From JANLSE01 sp038214135 (GTDB taxonomy: Bacteria; Chloroflexota; Chloroflexia; Chloroflexales; Roseiflexaceae), in NCBI GenBank assembly GCA_038214135.1, contig JBBQSD010000104.1, positions 1-22,556 on the forward strand: DNA of 22,556 bases, written 5' to 3'. A model generated the notes under the pieces. That model saw only the letters and a list, made by a program, of their open reading frames with translations, made no database searches and was not told the origin of the DNA. Shown piece by piece: positions 1 through 5,792 of the stretch (its first letter is position 1; each line of letters begins with the position of its first letter). A program made the position numbers and the translations under genes.

Positions 1-80
1 CCAACAAATGCTTCTGCTGATAGCCCAAGCCGTTGTGGCCTGTGTATGCCGATCATTGCTAGAGGTGCTGATTTCCCGAT
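1..80. other. Unassigned left edge of window
   Basis: No gene can be assigned to these 80 bases. Plus-strand frame 2 is open from base 2 to a TAG at 92-94 and encodes a hydrophobic stretch (LLLIAQAVVACV). It could be the C-terminus of a gene entering from the left and converging on kptA, but it is too short to judge. Confidence 0.3.
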
Positions 81-626
81 CTATTTGGGAATAGTGAGGT
101 ACTCTACCGGCACATGATCCGTCAGCCAGATACCATTTTCAGAGCGGAAGAAGCTAAACCCGGCGGCAGCCATCTCCCCGGCTCGAACGATCAACACAAC
201 TGGTTGGCCATGCCGCTGCCCGACAGCTACAGCAGTATTGTGCTCGCCAGAGAGGTGAACATGTTGGCGTGATCGCTTCTCTAAGCCGGCCTGGCGGATC
301 GATTCGAGAAAGCGGCTGGCGGTGCCGTGGTAGAGCAGTTCGGGTGGTGCAACCGGCTCTAGCGCCAGATTAACCGCAACCGAATGGCCCTGGCTGGCGC
401 GAATACGTAGCCCATCGGCACTCAACGCAAAGCGCTGCTTATCGTTCTCGGCGATGATCTGCTGTAGTGTTGCTTGATCGAGTGCAACGCCATGGCGCTG
501 TGCTGCGTCCAGTAGCGTTGCAACAGCAACCCAACCATTGTCATCGAGAATTAGCCCAATCCTGGCTGGATCATGGCGCAATACCAGGCTCAGGAATTTG
601 CTCAGTTTGGTGAGTTGTGCATTCAT
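81..626 (-). CDS. kptA: RNA 2'-phosphotransferase (Tpt1/KptA family)
   Basis: Predicted to remove an internal RNA 2'-phosphate by transfer to NAD+, giving ADP-ribose 1'',2''-cyclic phosphate and nicotinamide. The 181-residue product has the family layout: an N-terminal winged-helix-like part with KLSKFLSLVLRHDP (residues 7-20, including the Arg17-His18 pair), then IRASQGHS (75-82), YHGT (99-102), RSRQHVHLS (118-126), and a C-terminal NGIWLTDHVP (164-173). These fit the Arg-His-Arg-Arg active site known for Tpt1. The frame is open upstream to an ATG at 749, but that adds a 41-residue hydrophobic extension unlike the family and starts inside an inverted repeat. The ATG at 626 gives the usual length, although its ribosome-binding site is weak. 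The role in bacteria without tRNA-splicing ligase chemistry is unclear. Neighbours give no functional link. Confidence 0.9.
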   Translation of the reverse strand: MNAQLTKLSKFLSLVLRHDPARIGLILDDNGWVAVATLLDAAQRHGVALDQATLQQIIAENDKQRFALSADGLRIRASQGHSVAVNLALEPVAPPELLYHGTASRFLESIRQAGLEKRSRQHVHLSGEHNTAVAVGQRHGQPVVLIVRAGEMAAAGFSFFRSENGIWLTDHVPVEYLTIPK

Positions 627-746
627 GCGCCGATCATAGCAGGAATAGGCCGCACACATATCAGCCATTTGGGCGATTTTGAGGAATGGCGGGAGGGCCA
701 AGAGAACGAGAACCAAGTACAACCAATCATACGTTTGATCCGAGTT

Positions 747-816
747 CATGTCACGATGAGCGAAGTGAAGGGCCTCGTCGATTCGTGAGATGCTTCGCTT
801 CGCTCAGCATGACATG
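747..816. repeat. Imperfect inverted repeat, dispersed-element type
   Basis: Bases 747-770 and 793-816 are inverted copies matching at 21 of 24 positions, around a 22-base centre. The arms begin CATGTCA and contain GAGCGAAG. The element lies between kptA and the heptad tract following the DUF2089 gene. It has no coding potential I trust and resembles a small non-autonomous palindromic repeat. Confidence 0.6.
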
Positions 817-843
817 TGTTGAATATGAGTGATCGACGTATTC

Positions 844-864
844 TGACTCCTGACTCCTGACTCC
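844..864. repeat. Heptad tandem repeat (TGACTCC)x3
   Basis: Three perfect copies of the 7-mer TGACTCC. The last base overlaps the stop codon of the DUF2089 gene, so the tract begins where coding ends. The same heptad occurs at 5663-5669 and twice at 21581-21594, inside valS. Confidence 0.85.
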
Positions 865-1274
865 TACGATAATGACTTGATCTGCCGCATCGCCTCATCG
901 AAGCTCAGTTCACCAATGGCCAATCGGTCGAGGATTTCCCGTTTTGTGGCAGAACTCTGGCTCTGTGGAATGGGTGGCGCAGGAGGCATGGCTGTTGCCG
1001 TTTCGCTCTCCTGTGGCGCACCCAACGCTGCTGCAATATCGTCCATGCGATTACGAGCGGTATTATAGGAAGCACCCATATCACTGGCAACCTTCTGCAG
1101 ATTGCCACGATTCCGCACCAATACGCCAACAAACTCAAGCTGTTCGGGCGTCAACCGGCCGATCCAGCCAAGATGAAAGCGCCCTTCAATCACAATTCCG
1201 GTTGTTGGCCCTTCCAGCCGCGTCACGAGCAAGGCCTCATTCGTGAGTGGATCTTTGGTGAGCAATGGATACAT
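864..1274 (-). CDS. DUF2089-family protein with C-terminal SHOCT-like helix
   Basis: A 136-residue protein. Residues about 1-88 match the DUF2089 pattern: ligand-like beta region (VTRLEGPTTGIVIEGRFHLG), then LTPEQLEFVGVLVRNRGNLQKVASDMGASYNTARNRMDDI, which reads as a helix-turn-helix of the 'gradual recognition' type (split here as LTPEQLEFVGVLVRNRGN and MGASYNTARNRMDDI). A Pro/Ser-rich linker (92-110) leads to a C-terminal short helical hairpin, REILDRLAIGELSFDEAMRQ, typical of SHOCT-like or oligomerisation tails. It is the second gene of an operon: its ATG follows the TAG of the upstream gene directly (TAGATG), with a GGAG Shine-Dalgarno in the end of that gene, so translational coupling is likely. 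A DNA-binding or regulatory role is inferred from the fold; the target is unknown. Confidence 0.85.
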   Translation of the reverse strand: MYPLLTKDPLTNEALLVTRLEGPTTGIVIEGRFHLGWIGRLTPEQLEFVGVLVRNRGNLQKVASDMGASYNTARNRMDDIAAALGAPQESETATAMPPAPPIPQSQSSATKREILDRLAIGELSFDEAMRQIKSLS

Positions 1275-1952
1275 CTAGTGCTCCAGGCTGCGGGTTTCGC
1301 CCACAAACGGAAATGGCGGTATGGCCTTGTCTAAGGGCAATGCTGCCAAAACTTCGGCTGAGAAGTCGATCAAGCCTACCTCAACTATCTCGGCGGCATA
1401 CTCGGCGGTAACTCCCGCCGCAAACATGCTGGTCAGCTCCCCGGCATCGAGTTCGGTCAGCCCGGCATCACGCAATGCGGCCACATACTCGGGTGTGACA
1501 CCAACGGCCCGCAGTCCGGTCAACTCCCCGCCATCAGTAATCGTGAGGCCGGCATCACGCAATGCCGCTACATACTCGGGTGTGACACCAACCGCAGCCA
1601 TTCCACTGAATTCATCCGCACTTCCGCCGGTAACGCCCAGTTCACGCATGGTGCGCACATACTCGGCAGTTACACCCATCGATTTCAGCCCTGCCAGATC
1701 ATCCAGGCGCATGCGCGGGCGGCCTCGTCGTGGCCCACCATCCATATTGGTATTACTGTTCGTGTTGGTATTTGTTGGTGCCGGTGCTGGTCGCCCAGAC
1801 CAGTGTGGCGTCCATTCTGTTGCCGCCGGCGCTGGTGGTGGTTGCTGGCGTTCCGAACCATCACTGAGCGCTTCTAGCAGTTGGGTGGCCTGCACAACGT
1901 TGATCGTGCCCGCCGCCAGAAGCTCCAATACCCGCATTCGCTCTTCGTTCAT
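1275..1952 (-). CDS. Protein with SHOCT-like N-terminus and four 29-residue repeats
   Basis: A 225-residue protein of unknown function. Residues 4-29 form a SHOCT-like helical hairpin (RVLELLAAGTINVVQATQLL) like the C-terminus of its operon partner. Residues 36-80 are a Pro/Ala/Asn/Thr-rich linker containing NTNTNSNTN and a basic PRRGRPR. Four repeats with a strict 29-residue period begin at residues 93, 122, 151 and 180; the core is GVTxEYVxxLRDAGL, and two copies are identical over 14 residues. Similar GVTPEY(V/I) repeats occur in other bacterial regulatory or sensor proteins, where their function is not settled. The frame opens at 1964, but GGAGGG sits between that ATG and the ATG at 1952 with ideal spacing, so 1952 is chosen. 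It is first in the operon, expressed from the promoter at 1985-2012. Confidence 0.85.
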   Translation of the reverse strand: MNEERMRVLELLAAGTINVVQATQLLEALSDGSERQQPPPAPAATEWTPHWSGRPAPAPTNTNTNSNTNMDGGPRRGRPRMRLDDLAGLKSMGVTAEYVRTMRELGVTGGSADEFSGMAAVGVTPEYVAALRDAGLTITDGGELTGLRAVGVTPEYVAALRDAGLTELDAGELTSMFAAGVTAEYAAEIVEVGLIDFSAEVLAALPLDKAIPPFPFVGETRSLEH

Positions 1953-1984
1953 AATGCCCTCCATATATCACTTGAATAATTGCA

Positions 1985-2012
1985 ATCATAGTACAATCTT
2001 TATAAGAGTCAA
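1985..2012 (-). promoter_or_regulatory. Sigma-70-type promoter of the repeat-protein/DUF2089 operon
   Basis: Reading the minus strand: -35 TTGACT (2012-2007), 16-base spacer, -10 TATGAT (1990-1985). Each hexamer matches consensus at five of six positions. The predicted start is near 1978, giving a leader of about 26 bases before the ATG at 1952. The surroundings are AT-rich. Confidence 0.75.
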
Positions 2013-2097
2013 TAATATATTTGTTGAATATTGATATATATTATGGCTATTATTGAGAATATATACCAAATGGTGCCATAGTGGTTGCGGGAGGCAC

Positions 2098-2139
2098 GTA
2101 GAGACGCAAGATGGTGCGTCGCACCCTGTGCCTCTCTAC
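2098..2139. repeat. Imperfect palindrome of the GTAGAGACGC type
   Basis: The element opens with GTAGAGACGC and closes with CCTCTCTAC, with imperfect pairing of the interior. The same arm (GGTAGAGACGCTCC on the minus strand) forms a perfect hairpin inside valS at 21495-21515. It lies upstream of the methyltransferase promoter. Confidence 0.6.
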
Positions 2140-2143
2140 AGGT

Positions 2144-2173
2144 TTGCCGACAGGTACCGATCAGGCGTAGAAT
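2144..2173 (+). promoter_or_regulatory. Candidate promoter of the methyltransferase gene
   Basis: TTGCCG (2144-2149), 18-base spacer, TAGAAT (2168-2173). The -10 has five of six consensus bases and the -35 four. The predicted start is near 2180, leaving a leader of about 65 bases to the ATG at 2246. Confidence 0.45.
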
Positions 2174-2245
2174 AGTGCATCAATCTGTATGCCCGCCTTC
2201 TTTGTAGGTGTTTCTTATGCAGGAATGCGGCGTGGAAGAGGAATC

Positions 2246-2914
2246 ATGCCAGATCTTCATGAACCGCCACTCGGACAGATCAGCACTGGTGATGAACGGC
2301 GATCCAGCCAAGCCAATCCCTGGTTAGCCACCCGTACACGTACTGGCCGCGAATACGATGCTCCCTATGAAGCGCGGGCCGCAGCGGGCATGGATATCCA
2401 TGGCGAGGCAAATCTTATCGAAACATTGCTGCATACCCACATTCATCAGCCCAAAGTACCCTATCGGGTTCTTGATGCAGGCTGCGGTACTGGACGCATG
2501 GCAATTGAACTGGCTCGGCGTGGTGTCGATATTGTGGGTGTCGATTTGGATGAGGTTATGCTGACGCAGGCGCGGGCAAAAGCGCCACGGCTTGATTGGC
2601 GGCTTGGTGATCTCTCAACCATCAATATCGGTCAACAGTTTGATATTGTTGTGCTGGCCGGCAATGTGATGATCTACCTCACGCCGGGAACGGAAGCAGC
2701 GACGCTCGAAAACATGGTCCGTCATCTGAAACCGGGCGGGTTGCTCGTCGCGGCGTTTGAGTTACCACCGCCAGCATGGTCAACCATAACGCTTGAGTCA
2801 TATGATCGCCTTGCAGTAACGGTAGGGCTTACAATCGCCGCACGATGGTCCACCTGGCAGCAAGCTCCCTGGCATACGAATGATACATATGCTGTATCAG
2901 TTCATAAGAAGTAA
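2246..2914 (+). CDS. Class I SAM-dependent methyltransferase
   Basis: A 222-residue protein with a Rossmann-like methyltransferase core. Motif I is VLDAGCGTGRMA (75-86), the acidic residue after strand 2 is D100 in VGVDLD, the motif III region is RLGDLSTI (119-126), and the post-strand-5 motif is HLKPGGLL (160-167). About 70 residues precede the core, including a polar, probably disordered start. The substrate cannot be told from the sequence; the set of motifs resembles small-molecule methyltransferases of the Methyltransf_11/25 type. The frame opens at 2189, but the ATG at 2246 has a purine-rich Shine-Dalgarno (GGAAGAGGAA) just upstream and is chosen. It stands alone, between a divergent operon and a small orphan gene. 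Confidence 0.85.
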   Translation: MPDLHEPPLGQISTGDERRSSQANPWLATRTRTGREYDAPYEARAAAGMDIHGEANLIETLLHTHIHQPKVPYRVLDAGCGTGRMAIELARRGVDIVGVDLDEVMLTQARAKAPRLDWRLGDLSTINIGQQFDIVVLAGNVMIYLTPGTEAATLENMVRHLKPGGLLVAAFELPPPAWSTITLESYDRLAVTVGLTIAARWSTWQQAPWHTNDTYAVSVHKK

Positions 2915-2926
2915 GATTACTAGCTC

Positions 2927-2963
2927 TGGCTAGCTTGGCTAGCTATGGATTCTGTGATTCTGT
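2927..2963. repeat. Two short direct repeats after the methyltransferase gene
   Basis: TGGCTAGCT occurs twice in tandem (2927-2944), then GATTCTGT twice in tandem (2948-2963). The second resembles the TCTGTGGT tract inside valS (21541-21564). No clear terminator is visible. Confidence 0.55.
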
Positions 2964-3043
2964 GAATGAAGCACGATACTATCCAACACTTAGATGCCAC
3001 GAACTGACATCTTGCCGTAATGTTTAAACCTCTTAACCAATTG

Positions 3044-3049
3044 TATACT
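3044..3049 (+). promoter_or_regulatory. Possible -10 element before the 83-residue gene
   Basis: TATACT lies 35 bases before the ATG at 3084, in an AT-rich stretch. The hexamer 17 bases upstream (TGTTTA) is a poor -35, so this is weak. Confidence 0.3.
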
Positions 3050-3083
3050 ATTGGCAGAGAAGCATATGTGAGAGGGGAACAAG

Positions 3084-3335
3084 ATGAAGCCACTCTTCCT
3101 GCCACCAACAATTCAACGGGATATGTTGCTTACGCGCCTCGCGGGCGAGTATCACCGTCAAACGGGCGAACATCCAGCCGATGCTCTATTCTCTGTCGAA
3201 ATCGTGCTAAGCCAGGCTGTGATCGATTACGTGTTAAAAGGCGCTGAACATGGCCTTTCCCCCGACGGTTTCTGGTCCTGGTTGGAAGAAAGTGTTCAGC
3301 ATCCCAATAGTGCCTTCACAAGTCCATCTGCCTGA
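3084..3335 (+). CDS. Small hypothetical protein (83 residues)
   Basis: I do not recognise this protein. It is soluble-looking with a mostly helical composition: MKPLFLPPTIQRDMLLTRLA, a polar middle (EYHRQTGEHPADALFSVEIV) and a hydrophobic/aromatic C-terminal part (GLSPDGFWSWLEESVQ). There is no signal peptide or membrane segment. It is considered real because a good Shine-Dalgarno (GAGGGGAA) precedes the ATG with normal spacing and a strong intrinsic terminator lies 43 bases after the stop. It seems to be a one-gene transcription unit. Confidence 0.75.
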   Translation: MKPLFLPPTIQRDMLLTRLAGEYHRQTGEHPADALFSVEIVLSQAVIDYVLKGAEHGLSPDGFWSWLEESVQHPNSAFTSPSA

Positions 3336-3377
3336 TATTCCTATCTGGAATGATAGCTTGGTTGCTCATGCCTCTAG

Positions 3378-3424
3378 ATGCGTCATGTGAACTCGTATCA
3401 TATGGCGCATTTTTTGTGTTTTTA
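3378..3424 (+). terminator. Rho-independent terminator of the 83-residue gene
   Basis: Bases 3378-3390 pair with 3398-3410 (13 base pairs, two of them G-U) around a 7-base loop, ACTCGTA. A run of six T (3410-3415) and a second T-rich stretch follow. Confidence 0.85.
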
Positions 3425-3740
3425 GAAGCTACCTGCCAAAAACTTGAATATAATGTGTTTACTGTACATTTTGTGCACATATGCTGGAGTATTGATTTAT
3501 AGCGTAGTAACTACATGTGTTGGTATTAGCCCTGATGGTGAATTGCCCTGCACAGCTAGTACAAGCGCCATCGGAATTGCAGTAACAACAAACACGTGAA
3601 CGATGTTTCATTCGTGAATTTTTCGCCTTGGCCGTAGCTACGAGGAGAAATACCTGAAAACTATGATTGGATGCCACTACGAAGAGCTGCTGTAGCCCAT
3701 TCCAAGCGCTTCGGTCACCTGATTCATTGCAAATCCTTCA
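3425..3740. other. AT-rich intergenic stretch without a convincing gene
   Basis: Between the terminator of the 83-residue gene and the promoter of the secreted protein there is no gene I can support firmly. It holds a possible 48-codon reading frame (3453-3599) and an antisense frame (3677-3459) rich in Cys but without a ribosome-binding site. Confidence 0.5.
3453..3599 (+). CDS. Possible small membrane peptide (48 residues)
   Basis: The ATG at 3453 opens a 48-codon frame whose first half is hydrophobic (LLYILCTYAGVLIYSVV) and whose second half is small and polar (ISPDGELPCTASTS). It contains four cysteines. There is no Shine-Dalgarno, and a TATAAT (3449-3454) overlaps the start codon, which argues against translation from this ATG. 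It may be a decayed fragment of a membrane protein. Confidence 0.2.
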   Translation: MCLLYILCTYAGVLIYSVVTTCVGISPDGELPCTASTSAIGIAVTTNT

Positions 3741-3741
3741 C

Positions 3742-3770
3742 TGTACAGACCAAGAGTCAAGGTATATAAT
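3742..3770 (+). promoter_or_regulatory. Candidate promoter of the secreted Thr/Pro-rich protein
   Basis: TGTACA (3742-3747; four of six), 17-base spacer, TATAAT (3765-3770; perfect). The predicted leader is about 70 bases before the GTG at 3845. Confidence 0.5.
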
Positions 3771-3844
3771 TACAGTTAAGATTCATCCGGCTGATACTAG
3801 CTGCCATCGATATAGCATCTCGTTTTGGTCTATGGGAGCTTACT

Positions 3845-4546
3845 GTGATAGTGGCGCAATTACGTATATTTACTATATTTGCAATTTTAGTTGTACTCTT
3901 GAAATTGCCATCTTCTTTTATATCGGCTCAAACTGTGAATTATAATGGTAACTGGAGTGGGAAAACCTCACAGGATAAACTTATTTCATTTGTTGCGTTG
4001 AATGGTACTGTTACATCTATATACATACAGTTTGTGCTGCCAGATTGTACTATGGGCGCGACGAGCGCAAATATTCCTATAGTAAATGGTATGTTCAGCA
4101 CATCTTTAATTGATCTTACTGTTCAAGGCACATTTAGCTCATCCTCATCGGCGTCTGGTACTGCACAATTCATAAGTACCGCTGCAGGATGCACTGGGGT
4201 CGCGGATATCACCTGGGATGCTACACTGCAATTGCCGCCGACAAATACACCAACAGCCACAGCCACAGCCACAGGAACTGCGACAGTGACACCAACCCAA
4301 ACCAATACTCCAATGCCGACCAACACGCCGACGCCAACCCAAATAGGAACAGCGACGAGCACAGCGACACTATCGCCCACCGATACGCCGATAGCCACGC
4401 CAACGGCAACACCGACACCAATCGATACAACCACGACACTTACGCCATTTGGTGTGTCGCTGCCGCTTGTGATCAACCAGCCTGTGCTGATCGAGACGCC
4501 AACGGTAACACCAACACCGACTTCAACGCCCACGCCTGTAGCTTGA
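3845..4546 (+). CDS. Secreted protein with Thr/Pro-rich repeat tail
   Basis: A 233-residue exported protein. Residues 1-28 are a signal peptide (hydrophobic core IFTIFAILVVLL, cleavage probably after ISA). Residues 32-128 form a compact domain with WSGKTSQDKLISFVALNG, one cysteine pair (C68, C116) and a closing ITWDATL; it looks like a small beta-sandwich common in secreted Chloroflexota proteins, though I cannot name a family. Residues 131-200 are a (T-P/A-T)n linker. PFGVSLPLVINQPV (201-214) holds an LPLVI motif, and a second TPTPTSTPTP tract ends the protein. The start is GTG at 3845, preceded by GGGAG at good spacing. The N-terminal half uses more AT-rich codons than neighbouring genes. 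Function is unknown; surface or matrix location is inferred. Confidence 0.8.
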   Translation: MIVAQLRIFTIFAILVVLLKLPSSFISAQTVNYNGNWSGKTSQDKLISFVALNGTVTSIYIQFVLPDCTMGATSANIPIVNGMFSTSLIDLTVQGTFSSSSSASGTAQFISTAAGCTGVADITWDATLQLPPTNTPTATATATGTATVTPTQTNTPMPTNTPTPTQIGTATSTATLSPTDTPIATPTATPTPIDTTTTLTPFGVSLPLVINQPVLIETPTVTPTPTSTPTPVA

Positions 4547-4583
4547 GATAATGACCCTTATAGTTTTAGATGTTCGACATCGA

Positions 4584-4602
4584 TAGCTCACCATTGGAGC
4601 TA
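4584..4602. repeat. Small hairpin next to the convergent terminator
   Basis: TAGCTC (4584-4589) pairs with GAGCTA (4597-4602) around a 7-base loop. It shares two bases with the larger hairpin at 4601-4635. Confidence 0.5.
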
Positions 4603-4635
4603 TGGAGTGCGGCAACATGGCTGCCGCACTCCATA
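4601..4635. terminator. Probable bidirectional terminator hairpin
   Basis: A perfect 14-bp stem (4601-4614 with 4622-4635) and 7-base loop ACATGGC lie between the convergent secreted-protein and LysR genes. No T-tract follows on either strand, so it may instead be a repeat or an mRNA-stabilising hairpin. Its position, 10 bases from the LysR stop, favours a shared 3' end. Confidence 0.6.
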
Positions 4636-4644
4636 AGCGTACGA

Positions 4645-5520
4645 TCACCCCTCCAATAATATAATCAACGCCCGCGCTGCTTGGGAGAGCGCTGCCCGCC
4701 GTCGCCGCGCAACCATGTAGTGGCGTTGGTCGTCGCCGCCATGCAATGCCAATGCGATGAGCGTTCGCTGCGCCACCTCGCGCTGCACGGCAATACCCTG
4801 AACGAGGGCGACGCCAACACCAGCCTCAACACAGCGTTTGATCGCCTCCGTTTCGCCAAGCACCATCACCCCTTCCCCGGCCAGCGCTTCACGCCCCAAT
4901 AAGCGCTCGGTGTGCGCATATAATGCCGATCCTGGTTCGCGAATCAGTAACAAACGCTCATGCAATTCGTGAATATCAACAGATGAGCGCAACGCCCATG
5001 GGTCATCTGGGGCGACAATCACCATCAGCCGATCACGCATAAATTCCTCGACATCAACCTCGGCATGTTCGGCTGGTGTCCCAACAAGCGCAATTTCAAC
5101 GTTATGTGCCGCAACCATGGTAAGTAGCTCAGCAGTATTGCCAACGCTGATCCGCACTGGATTCTCTGGATAATCGCGACGATAGCGCCGCAGCAGATCT
5201 GGCAATAGATAGGTTGCCAGTGTGTGCCCAACGCCCAATCTCAATGTTCGATCCGATTTCCCCGCTGCTGCACGAGCCTCCTGTTGCGCCTGATCGGCCA
5301 GCGCCAAGAGTTGCTGTGCATATGGCAAGAGCGCTTCCCCAGCTGCCGTTAGATGCTGCCGACGACGCTGGCGATCAATTAGTTCTGCACCAACCGCCGC
5401 TTCCAACAGCGCAATCTGCTGTGATACTGTCGGTTGCGCCATCATGAGTTGCTCTGCCGCACGCGTAAAACTGCCAGCTTTCGCCACGGTAGCAAAGATT
5501 TTGAGCCGATGCAGATCCAT
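4645..5520 (-). CDS. LysR-family transcriptional regulator
   Basis: A 291-residue protein of usual LysR length. Residues 1-60 are the winged helix-turn-helix: MDLHRLKIFATVAKAGSFTR, AAEQLMMAQPTVSQQIALLE, then AELIDRQRRR. A linker helix (about 60-92) leads to the periplasmic-binding-like effector domain, starting at LRLGVGHTLATYLLPDLL. The effector domain keeps the usual pattern (VRISVGNTAELLTMV, EIALVGTPAE, VIVAPDDPWA). It is divergent from aconitase with 272 bases between, a common arrangement for LysR regulators and their targets, so control of acnA and itself is plausible but not proven. GGAG lies at normal distance before the ATG. The effector is unknown. Confidence 0.9.
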   Translation of the reverse strand: MDLHRLKIFATVAKAGSFTRAAEQLMMAQPTVSQQIALLEAAVGAELIDRQRRRQHLTAAGEALLPYAQQLLALADQAQQEARAAAGKSDRTLRLGVGHTLATYLLPDLLRRYRRDYPENPVRISVGNTAELLTMVAAHNVEIALVGTPAEHAEVDVEEFMRDRLMVIVAPDDPWALRSSVDIHELHERLLLIREPGSALYAHTERLLGREALAGEGVMVLGETEAIKRCVEAGVGVALVQGIAVQREVAQRTLIALALHGGDDQRHYMVARRRRAALSQAARALIILLEG

Positions 5521-5529
5521 GATTACTCC

Positions 5530-5550
5530 AGTATTCAGTATTCAGTATTC
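5530..5550. repeat. Heptad tandem repeat (AGTATTC)x3
   Basis: Three perfect AGTATTC units lie 10 bases upstream of the LysR start codon. A fourth copy stands alone near 5599-5605, at the head of the next tract. Confidence 0.85.
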
Positions 5551-5598
5551 AGAATGGTGCTTGAGTAGCGTTTGAGGCACATCTTCAGCTATTTCTCC

Positions 5599-5684
5599 AG
5601 TATTCAGGAGTCAGAAGTTAAAAGGGTGTATGAACATGGGTGGTGCCCTATATTCTGACCCCTGACTCCTAACTTCTGAATCCT
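5599..5684. repeat. Mirrored pair of degenerate heptad tracts
   Basis: Bases 5606-5620 and 5670-5684 are inverted copies (14 of 15 match). The right tract reads as four heptads, TGACCCC TGACTCC TAACTTC and TGAATCC (5656-5683); the left one is the same kind of heptads on the other strand. About 35 bases separate the tracts, so a hairpin could form between acnA and the LysR gene. Confidence 0.7.
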
Positions 5685-5709
5685 ATTATAAAACCCAATG
5701 AAAGCCATT

Positions 5710-5770
5710 GATACAATCATCTTCAATTATCAAACGAGCCCTGCTATAATACGGCAACGCGATACAATCA
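5710..5770 (+). promoter_or_regulatory. Candidate operator: repeated GATACAATCA flanking the acnA promoter
   Basis: The decamer GATACAATCA occurs at 5710-5719 and again at 5761-5770, 51 bases apart, on either side of the promoter hexamers. A TTGAT (5708-5712) and ATCAA (5729-5733) dyad overlaps the -35. These could be binding sites for the divergent LysR protein or another regulator. Confidence 0.4.
5722..5750 (+). promoter_or_regulatory. Extended -10 promoter of acnA
   Basis: TATAAT (5745-5750) is a perfect -10, preceded by TGC giving a TGn extended -10. The -35 TTCAAT, 17 bases upstream, matches only three of six. The predicted start is near 5757, with a leader of about 36 bases. Confidence 0.7.
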
Positions 5771-5792
5771 GCCAATTGAAAGGGCTTCAACG

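Noticed and set aside
573..788. Plus-strand frame of 71 codons over the kptA 5' end
   Set aside because: Antisense to kptA and running through an inverted repeat; no family resemblance.
1321..2034. Plus-strand Ser/Thr-rich frame of 237 codons
   Set aside because: Antisense of the 29-residue-repeat protein, which has the promoter, Shine-Dalgarno and operon partner.
3459..3677. Minus-strand Cys-rich frame of 72 codons
   Set aside because: No Shine-Dalgarno, no recognisable domain, and AT-rich noncoding surroundings.
3667..3945. Plus-strand frame of 92 codons before the secreted protein
   Set aside because: It overlaps the promoter and the signal-peptide region of the secreted protein in another frame and has no ribosome-binding site.
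4123..4533. Long minus-strand frame coding a Gly/Val-rich repeat (GVGVAVGVAIGVSVG)
   Set aside because: It is the antisense of the Thr/Pro repeat codons of the secreted protein; the sense strand has a signal peptide and Shine-Dalgarno.
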